Part shown: one piece after another, positions 27,315 to 36,548 of the stretch
Layout of the letters: each line of letters begins with the position of its first letter
Numbering within the stretch: position 1 is the stretch's first letter
Assembly: GCA_905221615.1 (NCBI GenBank)
Contig: CAJNDT010000511.1
Coordinates: 1 to 64,000 of the forward strand
Direction: 5' to 3'
Origin: Symbiodinium sp. CCMP2592
Lineage: Eukaryota > Sar > Dinophyceae > Suessiales > Symbiodiniaceae
Length of the DNA stretch: 64,000 bases
Program-made: the position numbers and the translations under genes
The notes under the pieces: model-generated
Told to the model about the DNA's origin: nothing
The model's database searches: none
What the model saw: the letters and a program-made list of their open reading frames with translations, nothing else

Positions 27315-28736
27315 AGCTGCTTCTGCCGGTTTGTGTACCAGGACTACGCGGCCTCGCCCAGGCTGCCGCCGGCCGCTGGTCTTTCAGCTGCAGGAGTGGG
27401 ATGACCTGCGACCCTGCCAGGGCATCGATGTGTGCCGCTGCCGAATTCACGGCCTGGCCAACGCTCGCTTCCCGCTGCCCGTCTTTTGTCCGCTGCACTG
27501 CATCGTCCCTGCGAGGGGGGCCAGCTGGCGGATCTCACCTGGGTCGACCTGCCCTGCGACCACCGCAAGGGCGTGCTGGACCGCTGGGCTGGTACGCCAA
27601 CCCCGTGTGCGCCTACATGCTCAAGGCAGCCCTGGCTGCCTGGAGCTGGTTTTGGAGTATGGAGCAGAGCTGGCCCGAAGGCGAGGAGGCGAGGAGCACT
27701 ACGCCAAGCTGGCCATCGACAGCTTCGTGGGCCGAATCTAGAACTATTCCATGAATTTAAGACCTCAAACCATCAGATGGATGGGGAGGGCTGCAGCTGG
27801 CGCCAGACCTTCACGGACGCGGCCGAGGGGACACATTGGGATCACGTCTTTGTGACGGAGCTGCTCTCGAACAGCAGCTATCATCGCCCGGTTCGACTAC
27901 ATCATGGGAGCCGAGTACGTCGCAGCAGCGCGGATCCGCCAGGCTCTGGCGGACGTGCCCAGGCGGTACCTCAAATGCATCAAGACCGATTGTCTTGTGA
28001 TGCAGGACGTCCCAAGAAGCACTGGCCCCGTGGAGCGGCTGCTGAAGATGTCGCACCGGGGCGGGCACGCCCGTCTATCGCTACGAGGAGGTCACCGGGC
28101 TGAAGGGCCAGTATCGGGAGCCGAGCATGGACGCGGAGCCCATCCGAGCGAAGTCGAGGTGGCGGCGAGTGGGGGACCCCGTGAGGGCTTTCCGGGGACG
28201 GGCAAGACCCATCTGGCCAAGAGGATCGTCGAAGCCTTGAGGGAGCACGGCTGCAATGCCACCTGGCTGGTCATCGAAGAACTCACTCACTTAGATACTC
28301 CATTGTGGGTGGACATAGCTTGTCTGAGTACGAACAAGAAGATTCGCTTCCTGCTGCTCGGGGACTTCCGGCAGCTGCCCGCCGTGCTGGATAGCTTCGC
28401 GGGCGCGGAGGTTTGCAAAGAGCTGAAGGACAGCTAGCTGCTGCACGATCTGGCGGGGGGCTGGTGCCACGAGCTCTCGGAGCTGGCGCTTCGATGAGCG
28501 CATCTTCAAGTTCTTGACCTGGCTGAGAGTCGGAGAGCGGGCAATGCTTCGCGGGCCTGGAGCTGCTGAAGCACACTCGGCTTTGCAGTGCGATTACGTA
28601 TGCTTCGGTTCAGGGCTTGACTCTACGAGGGAGAGTGTGGCTCTACGAGGTGGACAGTCCGTACTACACGCTCAAGCATGTGTACATGGGCTGCTCCCGG
28701 GCCACCAACTTGGAGCTTTTGCGCGTCCTGTGAGGT
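27315..28736 (+). pseudogene. HNH/polymerase-like/PIF1-like helicase gene, 3' part
   Basis: Continuation of the gene broken at 18,418. Protein-like segments in changing frames run throughout, with at least six frame changes. EEHYAKLAIDSFVG (near 27,690) resembles family-B DNA polymerase motif B (KxxxNSxYG). YLKCIKTDCLVMQD (near 27,975) may be a divergent motif C. At 28,187 GFPGTGKTHLAKRI is a clear Walker A, followed by WLVIEE and LLLGDFRQLPAV (motif III). After more shifts, 28,590-28,736 encodes ITYASVQGLTLRGRVW and MGCSRATN, the motif V/VI region of PIF1-like helicases, ending at TGA 28,734. An HNH nuclease, polymerase-like part and helicase in one gene recall viral or self-replicating elements. 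The helicase call is firm, the polymerase call weak. Confidence 0.6.
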
Positions 28737-28885
28737 TATTCGGGCTTCCCTGGAAATAGAAGCGACCCGACCGAATGTTGTACCGGGCCCAAGCGTTTCG
28801 AAGCAGGGTCTTAGGTTGATGGTCCCTGCTTGGCTTCCCTCTTCGCTGGCCCTGCTAAGGGAAGGCCTCCAGAGCAACTGGTGGG

Positions 28886-28890
28886 GATTA
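28886..28890. repeat. Target-site duplication of copia element 2 (left)
   Basis: GATTA directly before the TG of the left LTR; the same five bases follow the CA of the right LTR (36,544-36,548). Confidence 0.9.
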
Positions 28891-29053
28891 TGCGCGGAGG
28901 TTGGGTCGCGTATTGGGCTCAGTATTTTCACTCTGCAAAAGAGGGCTGCGGTGAGTCGCAGTCAGGTTAAAGCCCTTTAGCTCAAACCCTCTTCTCTCTA
29001 CACTGTACAGCTACTTACCTAGGTTTCCTAGTGTAGCCTACAAAAATCTCGCA
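28891..29053 (-). repeat. 3' LTR of copia element 2
   Basis: 163 bp, begins TG and ends CA. The only difference from the other LTR is G at 28,922 (C at 36,412). It is unusually short for a copia LTR. Confidence 0.93.
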
Positions 29054-29061
29054 CCCCCCTT
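29054..29061 (-). promoter_or_regulatory. Polypurine tract of copia element 2
   Basis: Reads AAGGGGGG on the minus strand and abuts the TG of the 3' LTR, the position where plus-strand DNA synthesis is primed. Confidence 0.85.
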
Positions 29062-29231
29062 AGAGGTAGGGGTTTGAGAGAGCCTCCCGCGGGGCATCCC
29101 GCAGTCGGAGGGTGAGACGCCCCTGGTAGGGCGGAGCGTCCCGCGCACAGGGCTGGCAGCCGAAAGGCTCGCCCTGCGGTGCTACCCGCTAGGGGCCCCT
29201 TAGGGTGGAGGCACCCACTGGCGGGAGTTGT

Positions 29232-29576
29232 TCACCGCACTGCCGGGCTTGGTGCTCTGGTGCCCGTTGCGGCAGTGGAGACACACCCTGTGTCTGATTG
29301 TTGCCCCCTCCATGAATGGGCAACCTCGCTGTTGGCCGTGGTACCGGCGCACAACGCGGCCGGTGGCCACTTGAAAGGCGAACCGGTCCAGAGGAACTCG
29401 GAGTTCTGAGGATCTGCTGCACAGTGGCAGCGAAAGCCGATCAGGACTTGATCCGGCGGGACGGAGCTCAGCCCATTGCAGTTGGTGAAAAGATGGATTC
29501 TGTCACCACGGGCTGTCTCGTAGAGATGCTCGTCGTCCCCCGAAAGGGGTTCCGGTCCCCTACGCCTGCGCCGCAC
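29232..29576 (-). pseudogene. C-terminal zinc module of copia element 2 (out of frame with pol)
   Basis: A 114-codon frame overlapping the end of pol. Its start reads EHLYETARGDRIHLFTNC then GFRCHC, giving His and Cys residues spaced like the module at the end of the accessory ORF of the first copia element (VYHLSDSC ... CKTC). In the second element a one-base shift separates it from the membrane segment encoded by pol. It may be a degraded tail of the polyprotein or be reached by frameshifting. Confidence 0.45.
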
Positions 29577-32500
29577 CCTTGGTGCAGCGGGCGGCGGTGG
29601 TGGAGGAGCTGCCGCAGGGGCGGACCTGGAGTCCGCTCACCCTCAGGTTCTGGCTCCTGAGCCCCCCTAGGCTGTTGCTCCCTCCTTTCCTCTTGCGCCT
29701 CTTGCGGCGCTTCTGGCCCTAGCCAGAGCTCCGTGGCCCTTTGGGCTGCACGCGGCGGCTCTTCGGCACGCTCGGCGTGGTGCTCGATCTCATCCTCGGG
29801 CTCCGGCTCCTGCCTGTCACGTCTGCACCTGCAGAGCCAGGAGACTAAACCCCAAAGCATCCACAGGAAGGCCAGGAAGCCTAGGGCCGCGAAGCCGAGC
29901 ACCAGCTCTGCGAAGTCGTGCCCTTGGGCCTTGGCAGGTCGAACCTGCAGCGCCACGATTGTGGCCATGAGCGCCGAGCTCGTGAGCTTGGTCGGCGGTC
30001 TCATCTTCCAGGGGCTAGCTTGGATCGTCTTGATCGTGCCTTTTTGGGCCAGAGCCTCGGTGGCGCCTGCGACCGCATCGAGGTCCACCATGCCCATGGA
30101 GGGCAGGGATTGCCGCACCTCCGGTCCAGTCTTCGCGTGCTTGGTAGCGAAGTTTGCCGGATTTTCGGTTCCCTTAACTTTTCTCAGTTCGAGAAGTTTG
30201 GCTCTGAGCGCGCCTTGGACAAAGAATTCCGCGACTTCCAGGTGTCTCAGCTTAGACCCTGGTCCTATGCGCTTGGCGGCTCCGATCGAGGCTGCGGAGT
30301 CTGCCCAGAGCCGCGGCACGCCGCAGGCTAGGGCAAAGTCCTTCTCCGCAAGTTCTCGTAGGAAGACAGCCTCCCTTGCTGCTCGTGACACTCCCCGGAT
30401 CTCCGCGTCTCCGCTGGAGGTGGCTGGGAGGCCGGGCTGTGTCTGGCAGCTTGTCTGGATGACTGCTCCCCCGAGACAGGCAACTATATTGTCTGTGCTC
30501 CTTCTCGTTTCTGGGCACCCTGCCCAGTCGGAGTCGGAGTAGACCTCCAAGTTCAGAAGGGCTGTGCTCTTGGACGCGGGGTCCAGCACAACTACCCTTC
30601 CAAACCGCGGGGTTGCCCGCAGGTATCGCGCGAGGGTTTCCGCAGCGAGCCAGTCGCAGACCCTGGGGTTCTGCATCCTTCTTGCCAGCTCTTTCACGGC
30701 GAACTGTATGTCTCGCCTGTCCGCCGACAGGTAGATAGCACTACCCACGGCGCTGCGGAACCTCGCGGCGTCACCCGCAGAGAGCTCCTCGACCTTGGTC
30801 AGGTCTAGAGGTCGGCTAGGCACGGTCCCCTTGTCTTTTGGACCGATGCCCAGCTGCTCGCACACATTCTCAGCGTGCTTGCTGTCGGGCAGCGTGAGGA
30901 TTGAGTCCTCTGTGCGCACCTTGGTCCTTCCCAGGACCTCCACCGCTGTGCCCGGCTCTTCCAGTTCTCCCACCGTTATCTCACAGTGCGTCGGGAGGTC
31001 CACCTCCGTGAACTTCAGCACTGCGGCCTTGGGGCCTGCGACACGGATGTCGTCGATGTGGTGGAGAAGGATCAGGCCGGACCGGCGGTCTAGGTACACG
31101 CACGGGTCCTTCACGCCCCGCTGGAAGTCGTAGTCCTTGGCCAGCTTGCCGGTGAGGACTTCTTCCAGCTCGTCCCTGTAGACGGAACCAGCCGTTCTTC
31201 GGCCGTAGAGGTTGCCGTCCACTCGGAACACAAAGTCCCTGAAGTGGTCTCGGTACCACTGCTGGTCCTTTGCAGGCTGCTCCAAGACCCATTGGTCAAA
31301 GAGCTCGCGCCACTCCACAGGCGCGTACATGTAGACCGGGCGGCCTTCCGCCGCACCGCGGTGCGGTCCCTCCCACCCCTCGTTGTGTAGCGCTGCTACC
31401 TCAAGTAGGGAGTGACTCTCGGGCGTTGGCGTTGGGACGAAAACGTCCAAGCCAGCTTCCTGTTCTGGGCTGTAGCGGGCCTTGACGTCGGCACAGGTAC
31501 ACCTTGACTTGTACCGCCCTTTGTCGCACTTGTCGACCCACTTTGCCCTGAACAGCTGCGCCCCGCGCGGTACTTCAGACCGCAGCACGGGCGTGATAGC
31601 GCCTCGGTCCCACAGCTTTCTTAGCTGCTCCTTGCGTGCCTGCTCGACCTGCTTGGGGTCGAGCATCCGGTCTAGCAGGTCTGTCACCTGCCCAACCCAC
31701 GCGTCCCGCTCGCCCTTGTGGTTGGTGAGCGGCGGGTCGGCTAAGGCAGCGATGTGCTGCCACACCTCGCGCTCTGTGAGCGCTCCTAGCCGCGGTGCCT
31801 TCTTGGGCTCCACCCGGCTCTTTGCTGCAGGCGGCTGCTGTGCTGCCGCTGCGCTCGCGGAGGAACCCGCAGAGTCGCGCTTCTGCCCCCCTTCGCCTGA
31901 GCCGTCGTTGGCGGCTGGGGCGGGGCTTGCCGCTTGTTGCGGCAGCGCGCTTGCTGCGGAAGGTCCTGCCTCCACGTCGGACGGCTCGTAGTCCGGTATT
32001 TCTGCGTTGGCCAGCTCCTCGGTAGGGCTGGCGTCCGGGAGCCTGCTGGCCTGCTCGGCCCCTTCGACTAAGAGGGCCTCGTCGTCGGGCCGCGGCCCGT
32101 CGCTGAAGAGCCAGGGCTCACCGGGCGGTTCTAGCCGCTCCGTTTCTTCGGCCGGCGTGGCCAGAGGGATTGGAACCATCATCGGCTCGCTGCGCTCTGC
32201 TGGCGCTGAGCGGCCAAATCTAGGGTTCCAAGGCAGGCCGCACGCTTTAAGAACGGCTGCCGTCTGGTGTCGGGTCTCCGGCGGGAGTCGCCTGACGCTC
32301 CTCACGTTGAGTGCGCCCGCTTCGGTTAGCACCACGTGGGAGTCGTCGCGCTCCAGCTTGCCGGCCCAGACCCCTTTGACCCAGCGCACCTGCGCTTTGT
32401 TCCCGGGCCTCGGGAGCTTAGCTAGAACGGTTTCTCCAAAGGAGCAAAGTGCTCCACCATAGTCGGTGCCAGTGGCTGCCCGATATGGTGTCACCCCGTC

Positions 32501-33292
32501 CGTCGACTTGGTCCCGAACCGGGCTTGCAGCCAGGCCACGTGCCTGACCAGCCACGGGAACAGGTTGGACGAAGTGTCCCACTCTAAGGCGGGGTAGTCC
32601 GCTCTTAGCTGCGAAAGCCAAGTGCGAACCTCGCCTGCTAGGTGTGCGTTCCTTCCCTCCACGGATCCTTGGCTTTGGTGTGACCCGCGAGGGGCGTCCC
32701 GAAGACGCACCCTAGCAGCTCCCAGCCGGCGGTGGACCGCACGGGCCACAGAGGCTATAGCGTTCTCTTGGTCGGCCTGCAGGGTGAACTTGTCGTACCC
32801 CAGGCGGTCCACGAACTGCTCCACAAGCCCTGCGGCGTAAGCCGCGTGTCTGTGCCCTTTGTGCGCCACGGGAACTGACAGAGTCCAGCCAGTGGCCCTG
32901 TCTGTGAGGTTCAGCACCGTGGCAAGCGACGCTTCTTCCTCAACTTCTTTCCCGTCCCGGCTGTAGAACTGATAATCCATGGTGACAAGCGGCGTCACCG
33001 GATCATCCGAGGGCTCACGGCGGCGGTGAGGGTCCTCGCGCGCCTTTCCCTCCACGCACTTCTCGCACCACGCCTGGTAGGGCGTGTGAGTGAGCTCGTG
33101 CTCGGCGCGTTCCTGCGCCGTGGGGTTGCGCGGTGCCCTTAGGCCGCGTGGCCTGGAGTCAGGCTGCTCGGCCTGCTCCTCTAGAGGGGCGGGGTTTCCC
33201 GCAGCCTCCTCCTCTTCAGCAGCCCGCTCGTAGGGTAGGAGGAACTGTGACCCTCTCTTGAGGATCGAGGCTCGGACGCCGTCGGGCCACAA
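29468..33292 (-). CDS. pol: Copia Pol of element 2: integrase, RT, RNase H, membrane tail
   Basis: 1,274 aa counted from ATG 33,292; the frame is open ~45 nt further upstream and overlaps the Gag-protease ORF by about 110 nt in the -1 frame, so a frameshifted Gag-Pol product is likely. The integrase has HELTHTPYQAWCEKC (HHCC finger), D106, D174 and E212 (QGSVEGRN). Residues ~360-520 are a Pro/Ala/Glu linker. The RT keeps HHIDDIRV (D747, D748), but motif A is missing: LLEVAALHNEGWEGPHRG runs directly to GRPVYMYAP, about 16 residues shorter than expected and without the catalytic Asp. The RNase H has VYSDSDWAG, GDAEIRG and LWADSAAS. A hydrophobic segment (LVLGFAALGFLAFLWMLWG) lies near residue 1,140. 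The reverse transcriptase is probably inactive. Confidence 0.88.
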   Translation of the reverse strand: MWPDGVRASILKRGSQFLLPYERAAEEEEAAGNPAPLEEQAEQPDSRPRGLRAPRNPTAQERAEHELTHTPYQAWCEKCVEGKAREDPHRRREPSDDPVTPLVTMDYQFYSRDGKEVEEEASLATVLNLTDRATGWTLSVPVAHKGHRHAAYAAGLVEQFVDRLGYDKFTLQADQENAIASVARAVHRRLGAARVRLRDAPRGSHQSQGSVEGRNAHLAGEVRTWLSQLRADYPALEWDTSSNLFPWLVRHVAWLQARFGTKSTDGVTPYRAATGTDYGGALCSFGETVLAKLPRPGNKAQVRWVKGVWAGKLERDDSHVVLTEAGALNVRSVRRLPPETRHQTAAVLKACGLPWNPRFGRSAPAERSEPMMVPIPLATPAEETERLEPPGEPWLFSDGPRPDDEALLVEGAEQASRLPDASPTEELANAEIPDYEPSDVEAGPSAASALPQQAASPAPAANDGSGEGGQKRDSAGSSASAAAAQQPPAAKSRVEPKKAPRLGALTEREVWQHIAALADPPLTNHKGERDAWVGQVTDLLDRMLDPKQVEQARKEQLRKLWDRGAITPVLRSEVPRGAQLFRAKWVDKCDKGRYKSRCTCADVKARYSPEQEAGLDVFVPTPTPESHSLLEVAALHNEGWEGPHRGAAEGRPVYMYAPVEWRELFDQWVLEQPAKDQQWYRDHFRDFVFRVDGNLYGRRTAGSVYRDELEEVLTGKLAKDYDFQRGVKDPCVYLDRRSGLILLHHIDDIRVAGPKAAVLKFTEVDLPTHCEITVGELEEPGTAVEVLGRTKVRTEDSILTLPDSKHAENVCEQLGIGPKDKGTVPSRPLDLTKVEELSAGDAARFRSAVGSAIYLSADRRDIQFAVKELARRMQNPRVCDWLAAETLARYLRATPRFGRVVVLDPASKSTALLNLEVYSDSDWAGCPETRRSTDNIVACLGGAVIQTSCQTQPGLPATSSGDAEIRGVSRAAREAVFLRELAEKDFALACGVPRLWADSAASIGAAKRIGPGSKLRHLEVAEFFVQGALRAKLLELRKVKGTENPANFATKHAKTGPEVRQSLPSMGMVDLDAVAGATEALAQKGTIKTIQASPWKMRPPTKLTSSALMATIVALQVRPAKAQGHDFAELVLGFAALGFLAFLWMLWGLVSWLCRCRRDRQEPEPEDEIEHHAERAEEPPRAAQRATELWLGPEAPQEAQEERREQQPRGAQEPEPEGERTPGPPLRQLLHHRRPLHQGCGAGVGDRNPFRGTTSISTRQPVVTESIFSPTAMG
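31351..31366. repeat. 16-bp palindrome at the missing RT motif A
   Basis: CCGCACCGCGGTGCGG is a perfect palindrome inside the codons where motif A should be. It may mark the deletion that removed the motif. Confidence 0.7.
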
Positions 33293-34917
33293 AATGTGGC
33301 TGTCCTCTCGGTGGAGCCAAATGCCGCACCGGCCTCAACAGCACGGCTGATGCTGAGGATTTCGTCCTCTATGTCCTCGGTCACCTCAAAGTTGACCTTG
33401 CAGGACTGGCGCTCCTCCCCTAAGAGGAGGCTCGGCTGGACACGGCCCTTGGTCTTCAGGCGGCTGTTGTCCACCGAGTAAAGGCTCTTTGGTGGGCCCG
33501 CGGGCTGCAGGTCGGGAAACGCCTCGGGCCTGCAGACGGACGCACACGCCCCGGAGTCCACAAGAAGACTCCCCGACACCTTGAGGATTTTGTCCTCCTC
33601 TGGCTCGGTGTCGTGAGGCGGGGCAAACCGCACACCTAAGATGCGGTCGTCGCGCACCTGGCGCACCTGGCCTTTGCCGCCAGAGCCGCCGGTGCTTCCC
33701 CCAACTTGGGACGCGGAGGGACCCGCAGTCGCCAAGGAAGCTGTTGACACCGTCGTGGCCGCGTCGTCGGCCACTTGGGCCACCTGGCCCTTGGTGCCTT
33801 TGCCTTTTCCTTTGGCGTTGAACCAGCACTCTTTTACGGTGTGCCCCGTTTTCCAGCAGATGGGGCATCTCTCTTTGCCGTCTCTGCCTCCTTGCTGGTT
33901 CCCCTTTTTGTCCCCTTTCTTGCCTTTGTCGTTGTGGTCGCCCTTGCCCTTCTTGTGGTCTTTGTCCCCCTTTTTGCCTTTGTCGCCTTTGCCTTTTCCA
34001 TCCTTCCCGTCTCGGTCCCCTATTCTGCCAATGTCCGTGGCGTTAGGATCCCTTCGGGAGGAGGCGGCGTAGCCCGCACTCGGGGTCCAGACCCTTTTGG
34101 CTTGCAAGTAGCTCACCACCACTTCCCTCACCTCGGCATAAGTCGAAAGACTCGCCGCGTGCATAGCGAGGTGTTGCCGAAGAGCGGTGGGGCTCTCGGT
34201 CACCAGCACTGCCCGCAGATCTTCGTCTGCTAGGGCGCGCCCTGCGCCATACTCGGAGGCGTAGCGGTCCACATCTGCCTCCCATTCCTGCAGAGCCAAG
34301 GAGAAGTCACTCTCCTTTGGCGGGAACTTCGGCATCAGCAGGGTCCGCCTCCAGGTGAGGTTCTTGGACTCGTTCTCTGGGTTGTGCTCCTGCCACAGGA
34401 GACGCCAGAGCTCGAACCCATTTTGGCCCTTCACTCCGCGCGCCAGCTTTACAGCTGTGGCGGAGTGGGTCCAGCTGCCCAGCATGCCGAAGAGGCGGAC
34501 GCTAAGGGTCCGCACTTCCTCGGTCATGGCTGCCATTTGGAGTGGCGCCTTGCACTTTCGAGCTATTTCCAGCTCTGCTGGATACCTGGTGTCCACGACC
34601 GCCAGGTAAGACTCTGCCTGAAAGGCAAAGCGCTCCCAGTCGTCTCTCCCCTTAAGGGAAGTTGGGAGCCGCATGCTCTTGAGCAAGTGCCCTCCACCGC
34701 TCGCCTGCGACGCAGGGGCGGGTGCCGCCGTGGCGGCTGCCGCCGTAGCGGCTGCTGCAGCTAGGCCCTGTTGTCTCTGGGCCGACAACTCGCCAATCGC
34801 AGCCTGCAGCTGCTGCGCTTGGCTCTCCAGCAACCCCCTAAGGGTTGCGACTTCCCCGCGCAGAGCCTCGACCACGGGGTCGCCCTGCGGGGGCGGATAA
34901 GCCGGTTGCTGGCTCAT
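33181..34917 (-). CDS. gag: Copia Gag-protease of element 2
   Basis: 578 aa from ATG 34,917. Residues 1-60 form a Gln/Ala-rich helix. Residues ~80-300 are the Gag capsid-like part (SMRLPTSLKGRDDWERFAF; FELWRLLWQEH). Residues ~300-345 are a Lys/Gly/Asp-rich linker. A CCHC zinc knuckle, CPICWKTGHTVKEC, starts at 351. The aspartic protease active site is LLVDSGACASVC with D454-S-G. The protease is followed by ISRAVEAG, after which the reading passes to the -1 frame (IWLHREDSHILWPDG) that leads into pol. The last ~35 residues of this frame after that point look non-native. Together with pol it supplies the particle and its maturation enzyme. Confidence 0.88.
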   Translation of the reverse strand: MSQQPAYPPPQGDPVVEALRGEVATLRGLLESQAQQLQAAIGELSAQRQQGLAAAAATAAAATAAPAPASQASGGGHLLKSMRLPTSLKGRDDWERFAFQAESYLAVVDTRYPAELEIARKCKAPLQMAAMTEEVRTLSVRLFGMLGSWTHSATAVKLARGVKGQNGFELWRLLWQEHNPENESKNLTWRRTLLMPKFPPKESDFSLALQEWEADVDRYASEYGAGRALADEDLRAVLVTESPTALRQHLAMHAASLSTYAEVREVVVSYLQAKRVWTPSAGYAASSRRDPNATDIGRIGDRDGKDGKGKGDKGKKGDKDHKKGKGDHNDKGKKGDKKGNQQGGRDGKERCPICWKTGHTVKECWFNAKGKGKGTKGQVAQVADDAATTVSTASLATAGPSASQVGGSTGGSGGKGQVRQVRDDRILGVRFAPPHDTEPEEDKILKVSGSLLVDSGACASVCRPEAFPDLQPAGPPKSLYSVDNSRLKTKGRVQPSLLLGEERQSCKVNFEVTEDIEDEILSISRAVEAGAAFGSTERTATFCGPTASEPRSSREGHSSSYPTSGLLKRRRLRETPPL

Positions 34918-36066
34918 CCCTTGAGGCGTCGAAGATGGCCTGGCTGATCTCGTCTAGCAAGACCAGGGCCTCTCCGTACTGCTCTGCCAGCCTTGGGTTG
35001 CCTTCCCAAGGAGTCTCTGGCCTGTTGCGAGCCGCGTGCCTGAGTCCGTTCAGGAACTGGCACGGTCCTTGGCCCTCGGAGCTCTCCTCTTCAGACTCCT
35101 CTTCCTCACCTTCGTCAGCCGGCGAGGTGGGCTCTAGCTCCTGCTCCGGAGCTTCCTCCCGAGGCGCGGGAGGTACCGCAGCCTCGGGCTCTGCTGGCCC
35201 TGGCTGTGCGGCCTTGGGTTCCTCCTTCAGTGGAGGCGGTGGTCCCAAGTGAGGTGGCGGCGCCTTCACCGTCGGTGCTTTGGCTGCCGGAGCACCTCTC
35301 GGTAGGGCCTTCGGCTCTGCCTCCGGGGTGGCCTCCGTGGGTCCACTCGCCGGGGCTGTTTGCTCCTGCCCAGCTTCGGAGCTGGGGCTTCCAGAGCTTT
35401 CTTCTTTTGCCTTGGCCTTCGGTGCGGCCTTAGGCTTTGCCTCCTCGGCTGGCTCTGCGGCCGCCTCTGCGGAGGCAGGCGGGGCAACCCGCTCTGCCGG
35501 CTCTTCCTTCTTAGCAGGGGTGAGCCCGCTAGAGGAAGAAGCGGGGCTTCCCGCTCTCCTTCGGAGTTGCTTCCCCCGAAGTCTGGAGTGTCCTCACCAG
35601 GCACGGGGCCTGTGAAGACTGGCACCGGCGCGGTGTCCAAGGAGGATTCCGAGCTCGGGCTCGGAATCTCCTGGCCGGCACCCGCAGGAGCTTGCTCCGG
35701 AGTGCGCGGCTCTGGGATATCAGTCCCCGGGCCCTCTACGAGGACGGTCTGTACCCTCTCTTTCGCGCCTTTCGGCGCCTCGGGCCTCGCGGTTGGCGCG
35801 GGCCGCCTGGGAACGACCACCTCGGTGGTTCTTCTTTTTCCCAGAACCTTGGGCAGGTTCTTGGGTCGCAGGCTTGCCCTTACCGGACTTGCCTGCTGGA
35901 GCTGGCTTGCCCTTTGCGGGCTGCTCTGCTCCTTTTGCTTGCGCTGCCTTGCCCTTTGCGGGCTGCGCAGCTGCCTTGGCAGGCTTGCCCTTGGTGGGCT
36001 TCCCTGCTCCCTTCTCCCCGCGACGGGGGGTACGGCTCCCCGACTCCGAGGCGGGGCGGCCCGCAC
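34838..36066 (-). pseudogene. Leader coding region of copia element 2 with Pro/Lys/Glu-rich frames
   Basis: Between the PBS and Gag the minus strand is open in overlapping frames: 36,066-35,266 (266 codons, Arg/Pro/Ser-rich) and 35,269-34,838 (143 codons, beginning Pro-rich then strongly acidic, ending in a helix NPRLAEQYGEALVLLDEISQ). A third frame across 36,050-35,800 gives repeated QPAKGKPA-like units that look more protein-like than the longest ORF. Probably one low-complexity N-terminal protein or Gag extension broken by frameshifts. No domain is recognised. Long + strand frames across the same DNA are a by-product of its G+C richness. Confidence 0.4.
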
Positions 36067-36363
36067 TCGGGCCGGTTTTGCCTTTGCCCTTTTCGGGCTC
36101 GGCTGTTCTGCCCCGGTTTTGGTTTGGGGCTTCGGTGCGCTCGCCTATGAGAGGGCGGCGCGGTCGAGCTGGAGCTTCAGCGGCTCCGCTCCCCTTGGCA
36201 CCCTTCGGTGCCTGGCTGGAAGATGCCTCCTCCTGCTGGGAGGTCCTCCAGTCCCACTAGGAACTCCAGTCGGAGTCCCAGTCCCACCAGCCCCACCACT
36301 CGGACGTGGCGGCTGGCGGGTGGCGGTTCGGCCCGCGCACCCTAGGAGCGTCGGGGCCTACCG

Positions 36364-36380
36364 AACCAGCTCCGCTACCA
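36364..36380 (-). promoter_or_regulatory. Primer binding site (initiator tRNA-Met type)
   Basis: Immediately inside the 5' LTR the minus strand reads TGGTAGCGGAGCTGGTT. This is complementary to a tRNA 3' end ...AGCTCCGCTACCA and close to the tRNA-iMet PBS of other copia elements. Minus-strand DNA synthesis would start here. Confidence 0.85.
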
Positions 36381-36543
36381 TGCGCGGAGGTTGGGTCGCG
36401 TATTGGGCTCACTATTTTCACTCTGCAAAAGAGGGCTGCGGTGAGTCGCAGTCAGGTTAAAGCCCTTTAGCTCAAACCCTCTTCTCTCTACACTGTACAG
36501 CTACTTACCTAGGTTTCCTAGTGTAGCCTACAAAAATCTCGCA
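36381..36543 (-). repeat. 5' LTR of copia element 2
   Basis: 163 bp, TG...CA, one mismatch to the 3' LTR. Promoter signals should lie here, but no TATA box is evident. Confidence 0.93.
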
Positions 36544-36548
36544 GATTA
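36544..36548. repeat. Target-site duplication of copia element 2 (right)
   Basis: GATTA, matching 28,886-28,890. Confidence 0.9.

Larger units (their letters stand above)
28891..36543 (-). mobile_element. Near-complete Ty1/copia element on the minus strand
   Basis: 7.65 kb bounded by two 163-bp TG...CA LTRs that differ at one base, with a perfect 5-bp target duplication. Read on the minus strand: 5' LTR, initiator-tRNA-type PBS, Pro/Lys-rich leader frames, Gag-protease ORF, integrase-RT-RNase H ORF, polypurine tract, 3' LTR. The LTR similarity implies recent insertion. Internal frameshifts and a missing RT motif A suggest that it moved using enzymes from a relative. Confidence 0.93.

Noticed and set aside
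35360..36460. Long + strand frame of 366 codons opposite the copia leader
   Set aside because: Low-complexity Leu/Gly/Arg product, antisense to Pro/Lys/Glu-rich copia frames; G+C bias explains its length.
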